64,000 nt of DNA. Source: Chelativorans sp. AA-79 (GTDB lineage: Bacteria > Pseudomonadota > Alphaproteobacteria > Rhizobiales > Rhizobiaceae). The notes under the pieces were generated by a model. It searched no databases. It had not been told where the DNA came from and saw nothing but the letters and a program-made list of their open reading frames with translations. A program made the position numbers and the translations under genes. This document shows, one piece after another, positions 51,808 through 60,231 of this stretch. How positions within the stretch are numbered: position 1 is the first letter of the stretch; each line of letters opens with the position of its first letter. Location of the stretch: positions 1,814,001 through 1,878,000 of the forward strand of contig NZ_CP120361.1 in assembly GCF_029457495.1 (NCBI RefSeq). Direction: 5' to 3'.

Positions 51808-51826
51808 TTAACCATTCGTTAACCAT
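51808..51826 (+). promoter_or_regulatory. CtrA-type binding box upstream of minC
   Basis: TTAA - 7 bp - TTAA, with both halves extended as TTAACCAT, matches the alphaproteobacterial CtrA site (TTAA-N7-TTAA, extended TTAACCAT) exactly. It lies 38 bp before the minC start. CtrA control of min genes has been reported in Sinorhizobium. The match is seen directly; binding is inferred. Confidence 0.75.
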
Positions 51827-51863
51827 CGTTCGAATAGACGTAAACAACAGAAAATTAACCAAG

Positions 51864-52616
51864 ATGACCAAAGTGCTAACCGAAACCCGGCCAATCCGCC
51901 TCAAGGGGCGCTCCTTCCTCGCCCTCGTGCTCACGCCTGAACTGCCCTTCGACGGCTGGCTCGCGCGGCTCGACGATCTGGCCGCCCGCTCGGCGGGCTT
52001 TTTCCTGCGGCGTCCGGTCGTGCTCGATGTCGAGGGGCTTGAGGTCGACCGGACGCAACTGAAGGAGCTGATCGACCAGCTCGAAGCGCGCAGCGTGCGA
52101 ATCATGGGCATCGAGGGCGCGCGTTCGTCGCTGCTGGGCGTCGACATGCCCCCGGCGATGGCGGGCGGTCGCCCGGCTCCGGATTTCGAGACGCCGGCAG
52201 CGGAGGAGGCGGTCGAGACGCCGCCCCGCGACGATGCCAAGCCCGCAGCTCCCGCGCGCGATCCCCAGCCGCAGATGGTCAGAGTGATGCCCTCCGTCAT
52301 CATCAACCAGCCGGTGCGGTCCGGGCAGGCGGTGACCTTTCCGGAGGGCGACGTGACCATTATCGGGTCGGTGGCCTCGGGCGCGGAAATCGTCGCCGGC
52401 GGCTCGATCCATGTCTACGGGACGCTGCGCGGGCGGGCCATGGCGGGTACGATGGGCAACGCCTCGGCGCGCATCTTCTGCCGCAAGCTGGAGGCGGAGC
52501 TCGTTGCCATCGACGGCTACTACAAGACGGCCGAGGACATGGAATCCCGGCTTCGCGGCCGGGCCGTCCAGCTCTGGCTCGAAGACGATGCGATCATGGC
52601 GGAGACACTCATCTGA
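51864..52616 (+). CDS. minC: Septum site-determining protein MinC
   Basis: FtsZ-assembly inhibitor, 250 aa. The N-terminal domain (IRLKGRSFLALVLTPEL then DDLAARSAGFFLRRPVVLDVEGL) inhibits FtsZ. A Pro/Ala-rich linker follows at about 120-150, and the C-terminal beta-prism domain has VRSGQAVTFPEGDVTIIGSVASGAEIVAGGSIHVYGTLRGRAMAG (blocks), which binds MinD and septal FtsZ. The ATG lies after TTAACCAAG with only a weak ribosome site; the longer frame would start at a TTG upstream of the CtrA box and is unlikely. Confidence 0.93.
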   Translation: MTKVLTETRPIRLKGRSFLALVLTPELPFDGWLARLDDLAARSAGFFLRRPVVLDVEGLEVDRTQLKELIDQLEARSVRIMGIEGARSSLLGVDMPPAMAGGRPAPDFETPAAEEAVETPPRDDAKPAAPARDPQPQMVRVMPSVIINQPVRSGQAVTFPEGDVTIIGSVASGAEIVAGGSIHVYGTLRGRAMAGTMGNASARIFCRKLEAELVAIDGYYKTAEDMESRLRGRAVQLWLEDDAIMAETLI

Positions 52617-52648
52617 GCCGGCTGCCGGCCAGTAGACAGGAGAGGGAA

Positions 52649-53464
52649 ATGGGAAAAGTTATCGTGGTCACATCGGGTAAGGGCGGCGTCGGCAAGACGA
52701 CGTCCACCGCCGCGCTCGGTGCCGCACTGGCGCAAAGGGGCGAGAAGGCGGTCGTCGTCGATTTCGACGTCGGGCTGCGCAATCTCGACCTCGTGATGGG
52801 CGCCGAGCGGCGGGTCGTCTATGACCTTATCAACGTCATCCAGGGCGATGCCAAGCTCTCGCAGGCGCTGATCCGCGACAAGCGCCTGGAGACGCTGTAC
52901 CTCCTGCCCGCCTCCCAGACCCGCGACAAGGACAATCTGACGGCGGAGGGCGTCGAGCGGGTGATCTCGGCGCTCAGGAAGTGCTTCGACTGGATCATAT
53001 GCGACAGCCCGGCCGGCATCGAGCGGGGCGCGACGCTGGCGATGCGCCACGCCGACATCGCGGTCGTGGTGACGAATCCGGAGGTCTCTTCGGTGCGCGA
53101 TTCTGACCGCATCATCGGCCTGCTCGACGCCAAAACGGCCAAGGCCGAGCGCGGGGAGCACATGGAGAAGCACCTGCTGCTCACCCGCTACGATCCCAGC
53201 CGGGCCGAGCGCGGCGACATGCTGAAGGTCGACGACGTGCTGGAAATCCTCTCCATTCCGCTGCTCGGCATCATTCCCGAGAGCATGGATGTCCTGCGCG
53301 CCTCCAATCTCGGTTCGCCGGTCACCCTTGCCGACAGCCGCAGCGCGCCGGCGCTCGCCTATCTCGACGCGGCACGGCGGCTCACGGGCGAGAGCGTACC
53401 GGTCACGGTGCCCGGCGAGAAGCGCGGCCTTTTCGGCAAGATATTCGGAAGGAGGGCAGCATGA
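52649..53464 (+). CDS. minD: Septum site-determining ATPase MinD
   Basis: Membrane-bound ParA-type ATPase, 271 aa. The deviant Walker A is [19 protein letters not shown] at about residues 9-27. [33 protein letters not shown] and [19 protein letters not shown] are MinD hallmarks. The C-terminal amphipathic helix ([12 protein letters not shown]) is the membrane-targeting sequence. GGAGAGGG lies before the ATG, and the gene couples to minE by an ATGA overlap. It recruits MinC to the membrane and is released by MinE. Confidence 0.97.
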   Translation: MGKVIVVTSGKGGVGKTTSTAALGAALAQRGEKAVVVDFDVGLRNLDLVMGAERRVVYDLINVIQGDAKLSQALIRDKRLETLYLLPASQTRDKDNLTAEGVERVISALRKCFDWIICDSPAGIERGATLAMRHADIAVVVTNPEVSSVRDSDRIIGLLDAKTAKAERGEHMEKHLLLTRYDPSRAERGDMLKVDDVLEILSIPLLGIIPESMDVLRASNLGSPVTLADSRSAPALAYLDAARRLTGESVPVTVPGEKRGLFGKIFGRRAA

Positions 53465-53724
53465 ACATCTTCCGCTTCTTCGGCAAGCAGGCCTCGGCGC
53501 CCATGGCGCGCGAGCGGCTGCAGGTGCTGCTCGCCCATGAACGGGCGTCGGCGGGGCACTCCGATCTGGTGGCGCTCCTGCGCGAGGAGATCCTCGCCGT
53601 CATCGCCAAGCACGTGCAGATCGACCGCGACAAGGTCAATGTAAAGATGGAGCGCGGCGAGCAGGTCTCCATGCTCGCGGTCGACATCGAAATACCGCTC
53701 CAGGCGGACATGCGCGCAGCCTGA
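53461..53724 (+). CDS. minE: Cell division topological specificity factor MinE
   Basis: An 87-aa MinE of normal size. The N-terminal membrane/MinD-contact helix is [28 protein letters not shown], followed by [40 protein letters not shown] (blocks), the dimerisation part. Its ATG overlaps the minD stop. A perfect hairpin (GGCCGCGA-TCC-TCGCGGCC, 53747-53765) follows 22 bp downstream without a U-run. Confidence 0.96.
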   Translation: MNIFRFFGKQASAPMARERLQVLLAHERASAGHSDLVALLREEILAVIAKHVQIDRDKVNVKMERGEQVSMLAVDIEIPLQADMRAA

Positions 53725-53790
53725 CGGCGCCCGTTTCTCGGAACATGGCCGCGATCCTCGCGGCCGCCGATCGGACACAAGGAGATGGTC

Positions 53791-54009
53791 ATGACCCGGC
53801 TCGCACTTCTCGAACGGCTCAAGCAGCTCCAGCAGATGCCGAAATTCCACACGCGCGACATCACCACCGTCAGCGCGATGCTGTCCAACGAGGCCCTGGC
53901 CAAGCATGTGGAGCTTTGCGAGGAGGCTGTGGGCGCACCCGGCCGCCCCGCCTCGCGCGACGAACGATCGCCCGGCCATGAGAAGGGCGTTCCTTCGGGC
54001 CGTGCCTGA
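53791..54009 (+). CDS. Small protein of unknown function downstream of minE
   Basis: A 72-aa open frame, MTRLALLERLKQLQQMPKFH..., with AAGGAG exactly 6 bp before the ATG, one of the best ribosome sites in the window. Residues 1-50 could form two amphipathic helices; the tail is Gly/Pro/Arg-rich. No family recognised. It follows minE by 66 bp with a hairpin between, so it may be part of the min transcript or separate. The good ribosome site argues that it is translated. Confidence 0.55.
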   Translation: MTRLALLERLKQLQQMPKFHTRDITTVSAMLSNEALAKHVELCEEAVGAPGRPASRDERSPGHEKGVPSGRA

Positions 54010-54079
54010 GACTGCTCTCCGGCCATATCTGCGTTAGCGTGCGGACATTTGGCCATGCCAGCCGCCGCTCCGGCGCCTT

Positions 54080-54964
54080 TCAGGCCTCCCCGAGCAGCCA
54101 GTCCGTCAAGGCCCGCGCCGCGCCGTCCGGCCTGTGCGACACCAGCCAGTAGCCGAAATCCCTGCGCTCGACCTCCGGGGCGACCGCGACCAGCGCGCCG
54201 GCGGCAAGGAAGGCGTCGACCAGGCCGATCCATCCGAGCGCGATTCCCTGTTCCGCAAGGGCCGCCTGGATCACGAAGCCGTAGGTGTTGAGCCCGAGAT
54301 CGCCCTGCGCGGGCTCGCGCGTCACGCCGTGGGCGGCAAGCCAGGTCGTCCATGTGAGCCAGCGCGGCTTTCCCGCCGTCTCGAGATGGAGCAGCGGCGC
54401 TCTTGCGAGCGTGGCGGGCTCGTCGAACGGGCCGAACCGGGCCAGGAAGCCGGGCGTGCAGACCGGAACGACGCGCTCGGGCATCAGAAGCCGGGCGTGT
54501 TGCGGAAAATCGTCCCTCCCGCCGAAGAGCACGGCCGCATCGATATCCCCCTCCGATTCGTCCTCCAGGCTTTGCGAGGCCACAATGTGCACCTCCACCT
54601 GCGGGTGCAGCCGGCGGAAGTCGGCCACGCGCGGCATCAGCCAATAGGCGGCGAAGCCATAGTCGGTGAAGATGCGGATGGCCGGCGCCCGCGCCCTTCG
54701 GCGGATGTCGCGCGCGGCTTCGTCGATGCGCTCCAGCCCGGAATGGACGGCACGGTAAAGCGCTTCTCCAGGCTCCGAAAGCCGGCTGCCGCCCTGCGAA
54801 CGGTGAAACAGCGCCACGCCGAGCTGCTCCTCGATGCGCCGGATCTGATAGGTCACCGCAGGTTGCGAGAGGCCCAGCTCTTGCGCGGCTTTCGTCAGGC
54901 TCCCCAGGCGCCCGACCGCATCGAAGATGCGCAGCCAGCCAACGTCCAGCGGTCTGTCATTCAT
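54080..54964 (-). CDS. LysR-family transcriptional regulator (choline-sulfate module)
   Basis: A 294-aa LysR protein: helix-turn-helix LRIFDAVGRLGSLTKAAQELGLSQPAVTYQIRRIEEQLGVALFHRSQGG (blocks), then the two-lobed effector domain with FTDYGFAAYWLMPRVADFRRLHPQVEVHIVAS. It is of the GcvA/AmpR-like type with the LMPRVADF segment. It is divergent from the ChoX-like gene and betC, and so probably activates them in response to choline or choline-O-sulfate. A palindrome ATAGA-C-TCTAT lies right after its own start codon region. Confidence 0.9.
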   Translation of the reverse strand: MNDRPLDVGWLRIFDAVGRLGSLTKAAQELGLSQPAVTYQIRRIEEQLGVALFHRSQGGSRLSEPGEALYRAVHSGLERIDEAARDIRRRARAPAIRIFTDYGFAAYWLMPRVADFRRLHPQVEVHIVASQSLEDESEGDIDAAVLFGGRDDFPQHARLLMPERVVPVCTPGFLARFGPFDEPATLARAPLLHLETAGKPRWLTWTTWLAAHGVTREPAQGDLGLNTYGFVIQAALAEQGIALGWIGLVDAFLAAGALVAVAPEVERRDFGYWLVSHRPDGAARALTDWLLGEA

Positions 54965-54966
54965 AA

Positions 54967-55031
54967 ATAGACTCTATGGCGATGATCGAAAATCAGCGGG
55001 TTTAAAGATAACCCCATATGCGGATTTAATG
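54967..55031. promoter_or_regulatory. Divergent LysR control region
   Basis: The 120-bp gap holds an 11-bp palindrome ATAGA-C-TCTAT (54967-54977) abutting the LysR start, and a direct repeat GCGG(G/A)TTTAA(A/T)G at 54996-55007 and 55020-55031, 24 bp apart. Either could be the LysR site. The assignment is by position only. Confidence 0.35.
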
Positions 55032-55084
55032 GAAGCGGCTCGGTACGCATCACTTGAATTACTTGAAAAAAGGGGAACTCCGCC

Positions 55085-56026
55085 ATGACACACCGTTGCT
55101 TCCGCCTGGCAGCGGCCGCCTTCCTTATCGTCAGCGCTCCGGCGCTTGCCGCCGATCCCGAGAGCTGCGAGACCATACGCCTCTCCGATCCCGGCTGGAC
55201 GGATATCAGCTCGACCAACGCGATCGCCTCCGTCCTGCTCGAAGGGCTGGGTTACGCGCCGGAGGTTCAGACCCTCTCCGTGCTCGTCGGATACCAATCG
55301 CTGAAGAACCAGGACATCGACGTCTTTCTCGGCAACTGGATGCCGGCGCAGCAGAAATTCGTCGACGAGCTCAACGAGGCCAATGCGGCCGAGGTGCTGG
55401 TCAAGAACCTCACCGGGGCGAAGTTCACGCTCGCGGTGCCCAATTACGTCGCCGAGATGGGGGTGCGCGACTTCAAGGATCTCGATGCCCATGCCGACGC
55501 CTTCGACAGCCAGATCTACGGCATCGAACCCGGCGCCCCTGCCAACGAGAACATCCAGCGCATGATCGAGGCCGACGATTTCGGCCTGGGCGACTGGAGC
55601 GTGGTGGAATCGAGCGAGACGGGGATGCTCTCCCAGGTGGCGCGCGCCGAAAGGGGGAAGGAGCCGATCGTGTTCCTGGCCTGGGCGCCGCACCCGATGA
55701 ACCGGAATTTCGACATCACCTATCTCTCGGGAGGCGACGATTATTTCGGCCCGAATTTCGGTGGCGCGGAGGTGTTCACGCTGGCGCGGACCGGCTGGTC
55801 CGAGGAGTGTCCCAACGCCGCGCAGTTCTTCCGCAACCTCGTCTTCACCGTCGACATGGAGAACGAGATGATGGCCAAGATCCTGGACGAGGGGAAGAGG
55901 CCGGAAGCGGCTGCCGCCGAGTTCCTCAAGGCCAACCCCGATCTGCTGGAGCCGTGGCTCGCCGGTGTCACGACGCTCGAAGGCGAGCCAGGACTGCCGG
56001 CGGTAAAGGCCTCGCTCGGCCTTTAG
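55085..56026 (+). CDS. ABC-type choline/betaine substrate-binding protein, ChoX-like
   Basis: Periplasmic binding protein, 313 aa, with signal peptide ending APALAADPE. The OpuAC-type fold is recognised from CETIRLSDPGWTDISSTNAIAS, QTLSVLVGYQSLKNQDIDVFLGNWMPAQQ (blocks) and PIVFLAWAPHPMNRNFDI. The aromatic residues in these segments correspond to the Trp/Tyr cage that ChoX uses for the trimethylammonium group. No permease or ATPase gene is next to it; a distant choline importer may use it, or it works with other genes outside the window. Confidence 0.88.
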   Translation: MTHRCFRLAAAAFLIVSAPALAADPESCETIRLSDPGWTDISSTNAIASVLLEGLGYAPEVQTLSVLVGYQSLKNQDIDVFLGNWMPAQQKFVDELNEANAAEVLVKNLTGAKFTLAVPNYVAEMGVRDFKDLDAHADAFDSQIYGIEPGAPANENIQRMIEADDFGLGDWSVVESSETGMLSQVARAERGKEPIVFLAWAPHPMNRNFDITYLSGGDDYFGPNFGGAEVFTLARTGWSEECPNAAQFFRNLVFTVDMENEMMAKILDEGKRPEAAAAEFLKANPDLLEPWLAGVTTLEGEPGLPAVKASLGL

Positions 56027-56133
56027 AGCGGCAGGCGCAGATCGGTCCAGATGGCGCATTCTTCGCCGGCGCGGGCGGCTTTGGCCGCCCCGCACACGTC
56101 CTCCAGTCCTCTCCAGGGAGCCCGTCGCGCATC

Positions 56134-57648
56134 ATGAAGCGCCCGAACATCCTCATCCTCATGGCCGACCAGCTCAACGGAACCCTCTTTCCGGACGGCC
56201 CGGCTCCGTTCCTGCATGCGCCCAACCTCGCCGCACTCGCCGCGCGATCGGCCCGCTTCGCCAATGCCTATACGGCGAGCCCGCTCTGCGCCCCCGGCCG
56301 TGCGTCCTTCATGTCCGGACAACTGCCGAGCCGTACGCGCGTCTACGACAACGCCGCCGAATTCGCCTCCGACATCCCCACCTACGCGCATCATCTGCGC
56401 CGGGCCGGCTATCACACCTGCCTCTCCGGCAAGATGCATTTCGTCGGGCCGGATCAGCTCCACGGTTATGAGGAACGGCTGACGACGGACATCTATCCCG
56501 CGGATTTCGGCTGGACGCCCGACTACACCCGCCCCGGCGAGCGCATCGACTGGTGGTATCACAATCTGGGTTCCGTGAAGGGTGCCGGCGTCGCCGAGAT
56601 CACCAACCAGCTCGAATATGACGACGAGGTCGCCTATCACGCCGCGCACAAGCTCTATGACCTGGCACGCGGGCGCGACCCGCGCCCCTGGTGCCTGACG
56701 GTGAGTTTCACGCATCCCCACGATCCCTACGTGGCGCGCCGCCGCTTCTGGGATCTGTACGAGGATTGCTCCGCGCTCGATCCCGCCGTTCCCGCCATCC
56801 CCTTCGAGGAGCAGGATGCGCATTCGAAGCGGCTGATGCTCGCCAGCGACCATGCCGCCTACGAGATCACGCCGGAGGACGTCCGCCGCTCCCGCCGGGG
56901 CTACTTCGCCAGCATCTCCTATATCGACGAGAAGATCGGCGAGATCCTCGGCGTGCTGGAGCGTACGCGCCAGGCGGAGAACACCATCGTCGTCTTCCTC
57001 GCCGACCACGGCGACATGCTCGGCGAGCGCGGCATGTGGTTCAAGATGAGCTTCTTCGAGGGCTCCGCCCGCGTGCCGCTGATGATCGCCGCGCCCGGCC
57101 TGCCGGCGGGGCGGGTGGACACGCCGGTCTCGACGCTCGACGTCGTGCCCACACTTGCCGAGATTGCCGGCGTCGACCTTGCCGAGGTGCTTCCCTGGAC
57201 CGACGGCGAGAGCCTGGTGGATGTCGCGTCCGGTGCCCGCCGCCGCGCGCCGGTGCCGATGGAATACGCGGCAGAAGGCTCCCATGCGCCCCTGGTCGCG
57301 CTCCGGGACGGACGCTTCAAGCTCGTGCTCTGCGAGCTCGATCCGCCCCAGCTTTTCGATCTCGATGCGGACCCGCACGAGCTTTCCAACCTCGCCGCAC
57401 GGGCCGACCATGCCGACACGCTCGCCGCGATGGTGGAGATGGCGGCGGCGCGCTGGGACCTGAAGCGGTTCGATGCCGAGGTCCGCGCGAGCCAGGCGCG
57501 CCGGCGCGTCACCTATGAGGCGCTGCGCAACGGCGCCTACTACCCGTGGGACTACCAGCCGCTGCAGCGCGCCTCCGAGCGCTACATGCGCAACCACATG
57601 GACCTCAACGTGCTGGAGGAAGAGAAGCGCTTTCCGCGCGGCGAGTAA
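56134..57648 (+). CDS. betC: Choline-sulfatase
   Basis: A 504-aa sulfatase. The formylglycine site C-x-P-x-R is SPLCAPGRASFMSGQ, with the Cys at residue 52. NILILMADQLNGTLFPD supplies the first metal ligands, and FLADHGDMLGERGMWFKM and SFTHPHDPY the rest. The C-terminal segment NGAYYPWDYQPLQRASERYMRNHMDL (blocks) is the choline-sulfatase-specific tail that closes the active site of the neighbouring subunit. It converts choline-O-sulfate to choline and sulfate. The ATG is 107 bp after the ChoX-like gene; the open frame extends far upstream but only over the previous gene. Confidence 0.95.
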   Translation: MKRPNILILMADQLNGTLFPDGPAPFLHAPNLAALAARSARFANAYTASPLCAPGRASFMSGQLPSRTRVYDNAAEFASDIPTYAHHLRRAGYHTCLSGKMHFVGPDQLHGYEERLTTDIYPADFGWTPDYTRPGERIDWWYHNLGSVKGAGVAEITNQLEYDDEVAYHAAHKLYDLARGRDPRPWCLTVSFTHPHDPYVARRRFWDLYEDCSALDPAVPAIPFEEQDAHSKRLMLASDHAAYEITPEDVRRSRRGYFASISYIDEKIGEILGVLERTRQAENTIVVFLADHGDMLGERGMWFKMSFFEGSARVPLMIAAPGLPAGRVDTPVSTLDVVPTLAEIAGVDLAEVLPWTDGESLVDVASGARRRAPVPMEYAAEGSHAPLVALRDGRFKLVLCELDPPQLFDLDADPHELSNLAARADHADTLAAMVEMAAARWDLKRFDAEVRASQARRRVTYEALRNGAYYPWDYQPLQRASERYMRNHMDLNVLEEEKRFPRGE

Positions 57649-57678
57649 GGCGGGAGTCCGCTGCGCCGGCGCCGCCGC

Positions 57679-59058
57679 TCACAACGGCTTCAACTCCTGT
57701 GCGATCGTCGGCAGCAGCTCCGATACGTTGGGGTGGATGTGCACCGCCCGGCGCAGTGTTCGCGCCGGCGCCTTCGCATACATCAGGTCGAGCACGCAAT
57801 GGACGGCCTCGTCACCGCCGGGGCCGAGCACGGAGCAGCCGAGAATCTCGTCGCTCTCCGCGTCGACCAGGATTTTCATGGAGCCCTGGGCCTCGCCCTT
57901 TTCCACCGCCCGGCTCACCCGCGTCATGGGGCGCATGCCGACGAGCGCACGCCGGCCGGACTTGCGCACCGCGGCTTCCGTCATTCCGGCGCGGCCGAGC
58001 GGCGGGTCCGTATAAAGCGCGTAGGCCTCGATGCGATCGCTCACGCGGCGCGGATCGTCGTCGAGGAGATTGGCCGCGACGATCTCGAAGTCATTGTAGG
58101 AAGTGTGCGTGAAGGCACCCCTGCCGTTGCAGTCGCCCAGCGCCCAGATGCCGGCCACATTCGTTCTCAGCTGGTCGTCGACGGTCACGTGGCCGCGCGA
58201 GTCCGTTTCCACACCGGCCTTATCCAGGCCGAGATCGTCGGCGTTGGCTTGCCGGCCGACCGCCAGAAGCACATGCGTGCCGATGACCGAGCGGTCACCG
58301 CTCGAACAATCGAGGCCGACGGTGACCCCGTGCTCATGGGGCTTGAAGCTGATGCACTCGGCTGAAAGCCGGATGCGGATGCCTTCGCCTTCGAGGATCT
58401 TCCGGATGGCGTCGGAGACGTCCTCGTCCTCGCGGCTGATCAGGCGCGGACCTTTTTCGACGACCGTCACCTCGCTGCCGAAGCGGCGGTACATCTGCGC
58501 GAATTCCAGTCCGACATAACTGCCGCCGATCACGACCAGATGACGGGGCAGGTGATCCAGCTCCATGATCGTCGAATTGGTGAGGTAATCGATCTCGTGG
58601 ATGCCGGGCAGGTTGGGGACGGCGGCGCGGCCGCCGACATTGATGAAGATGCGTTCCGCAGAGAGGAGATCGTCGCCGACGCGCACCGTCCGCGCCGATT
58701 CGAAGCGTGCATGGCCGCGCAGCAAGGTGCAGTTCTCCATGCCGCCGATCCAGCTTTCAAGATTGCTGCGCGATTTTCCGGCGATCGCGTCCTTGCGCGC
58801 TTTGACCGCCTTCATGTCCACCGTCACGTCGCCGCCGAGCCGCACTCCGTAGTCGCCTGCACGCCGGGCCATGTGAGCGGCATAGGCGCTCGCCACCATC
58901 GCCTTGGTCGGCGTGCAGCCGGTGTTGACGCAGGTGCCGCCGACGAGATGCCGCTCGATCAGCGCCACCTTCATGCCGGTCGCGCTCAGGCGGCCTGCGA
59001 GCGGCGTTCCGGCCTGTCCCGTCCCTATGACGATGGCATCGAACGCTTTCGCTTTCAT
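57679..59058 (-). CDS. FAD/NAD(P)-dependent disulfide oxidoreductase, mercuric-reductase-like
   Basis: A 459-aa class I pyridine nucleotide-disulfide oxidoreductase. FAD fold AIVIGTGQAGTPLAGRLS; redox pair in GGTCVNTGCTPTKAMVAS; NAD(P) fold LVVIGGSYVGLEFAQMYRRFGSEVTVVEKG; FAD ribityl contact GIWALGDCNGRGAFTHTSYND; C-terminal HIHPNVSELLPTI with the active-site His. It lacks the N-terminal metal-binding domain and the C-terminal vicinal Cys of true MerA, so mercury reduction is not expected. It belongs to the Mer-like/RclA-type group. Convergent with betC. Confidence 0.9.
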   Translation of the reverse strand: MKAKAFDAIVIGTGQAGTPLAGRLSATGMKVALIERHLVGGTCVNTGCTPTKAMVASAYAAHMARRAGDYGVRLGGDVTVDMKAVKARKDAIAGKSRSNLESWIGGMENCTLLRGHARFESARTVRVGDDLLSAERIFINVGGRAAVPNLPGIHEIDYLTNSTIMELDHLPRHLVVIGGSYVGLEFAQMYRRFGSEVTVVEKGPRLISREDEDVSDAIRKILEGEGIRIRLSAECISFKPHEHGVTVGLDCSSGDRSVIGTHVLLAVGRQANADDLGLDKAGVETDSRGHVTVDDQLRTNVAGIWALGDCNGRGAFTHTSYNDFEIVAANLLDDDPRRVSDRIEAYALYTDPPLGRAGMTEAAVRKSGRRALVGMRPMTRVSRAVEKGEAQGSMKILVDAESDEILGCSVLGPGGDEAVHCVLDLMYAKAPARTLRRAVHIHPNVSELLPTIAQELKPL

Positions 59059-59206
59059 GGGACCGCTCCCGCTATCAGGAAGCCGCCGAGTACGGCGACA
59101 AGATCTTTCTGCTCCAAAGACAGAAGGGCAGGCTAACACATACGCTGCCGTTGGCGAGCCGTTTAGGCGGATCGGTATCGCGGCGGCTCTCTGTTCCGCC
59201 CTGCCT

Positions 59207-60136
59207 TCAAGCGCAGGTGGAGATCGCAAGCGCGCCGAGCAGGGCCGCGTCGTCCGGCCCGTGAACGGCGGCGAGGCCGAAGAGCGGCGCCACACGAACG
59301 TAGCGCTCGTTCAGCCCGTCATTCCCGACAATGCCGATCGTATCGCCGGCTTTGAACCAGCCCTGCTCGCGTGCCTCCGCGAATTCGTGCGCGATAATGA
59401 GCCCTGAGACATAGTCGCGGATCTCCTGCGCCTTCAGCCTGCCTGCGAGCATGCCCGTGCGGGCGGAGAAGAGTTCGGAGAGAAGGGTCGGCGGCTGCCT
59501 CTCCGCGGCGAGTGCCGCCCCGCGGTCGAACGCGTTCCAGTCCGGCGGGCCTTCCGGGGCCGCTCCCGCGCTCCTGGCGATGAAGGAATGCCTGGTCAGC
59601 AGCGCATAGAGCTCACCGGTGACGAAAGTCTGGAACGAGGCGATCTCACCGCTTTCCACGCGCGCCCATTTGCTATGGGTGCCAGGCAGCACGAGCGTGA
59701 TGTCCGTGCTCAGCCCAAAGCCCACGATCTGCGTTTCCTCGCCGCGCATCACATCGGGAAAGGGTGTGCCCCGCGGGTCGGTGAGGCCGGGCAGGAAGAT
59801 CAGGTCCGAGCCGTTGGGGAGCAGGCGGCGCATCGTGCCCCTGGCGAGGGCCGCGACGTTCGCCGGGCAGGGCACATAGGGCACCTCCACCCAGCCGTTG
59901 CGGCTCGTCACCATGCCCAGCGCGATGACGGGAAGTTTCCCGGCGCTCTCCAGCCAGCCGCCGATCGCCCCCACCAGGCTTTCCTCGAAACGCCCGTCCG
60001 CAATGAACTGGATGCCGCCGCTCCCGGTCTTCTTCTCCGCCAGCACGACGCCGTCGCGCGTCACCAGATAGGCGCGCAGCGACGTGGTCCCCCAGTCGAC
60101 GACGATGGCGTGGGCATCTTCCTGCTTCTCGGGCAT
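59207..60136 (-). CDS. dgoK: 2-dehydro-3-deoxygalactonokinase family protein
   Basis: A 309-aa sugar-acid kinase of the DgoK family. ATP motif IVVDWGTTSLRAYLV near the N-terminus, then MVTSRNGWVEVPYVPCPAN, MRGEETQIVGFG, VLPGTHSKWARV and FVTGELYALLTRHS, all in DgoK order. The ATG of MPEKQED is chosen; the frame continues upstream into the divergent promoter. It phosphorylates a 2-keto-3-deoxy sugar acid. It is divergent from an aldolase and a sugar-acid dehydratase, completing a De Ley-Doudoroff-like route. Confidence 0.9.
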   Translation of the reverse strand: MPEKQEDAHAIVVDWGTTSLRAYLVTRDGVVLAEKKTGSGGIQFIADGRFEESLVGAIGGWLESAGKLPVIALGMVTSRNGWVEVPYVPCPANVAALARGTMRRLLPNGSDLIFLPGLTDPRGTPFPDVMRGEETQIVGFGLSTDITLVLPGTHSKWARVESGEIASFQTFVTGELYALLTRHSFIARSAGAAPEGPPDWNAFDRGAALAAERQPPTLLSELFSARTGMLAGRLKAQEIRDYVSGLIIAHEFAEAREQGWFKAGDTIGIVGNDGLNERYVRVAPLFGLAAVHGPDDAALLGALAISTCA

Positions 60137-60206
60137 CTGCGGCACTCTCCCTGCTGATTGGCTCTTGTCATAAGCGGATCGGGCTGATAGTGTCAATTCA
60201 TGAAAC

Positions 60207-60219
60207 ATAGTATCACTAT
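60207..60219. promoter_or_regulatory. Candidate operator in the divergent sugar-acid promoter
   Basis: ATAGT-ATC-ACTAT, a perfect 13-bp palindrome, lies in the 95-bp gap between dgoK and the DapA-family gene. A second half-match (GATAGTG) is 20 bp to its left. The size and symmetry fit GntR/FadR-family operators, which often control sugar-acid genes, but no such regulator is encoded in the window. Confidence 0.5.
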
Positions 60220-60231
60220 TTGGACATACTG

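Noticed and set aside
57679..59058. Calling the disulfide oxidoreductase mercuric reductase (MerA)
   Set aside because: No N-terminal metal-binding domain and no C-terminal vicinal Cys pair; the end reads IAQELKPL. No mer genes nearby.
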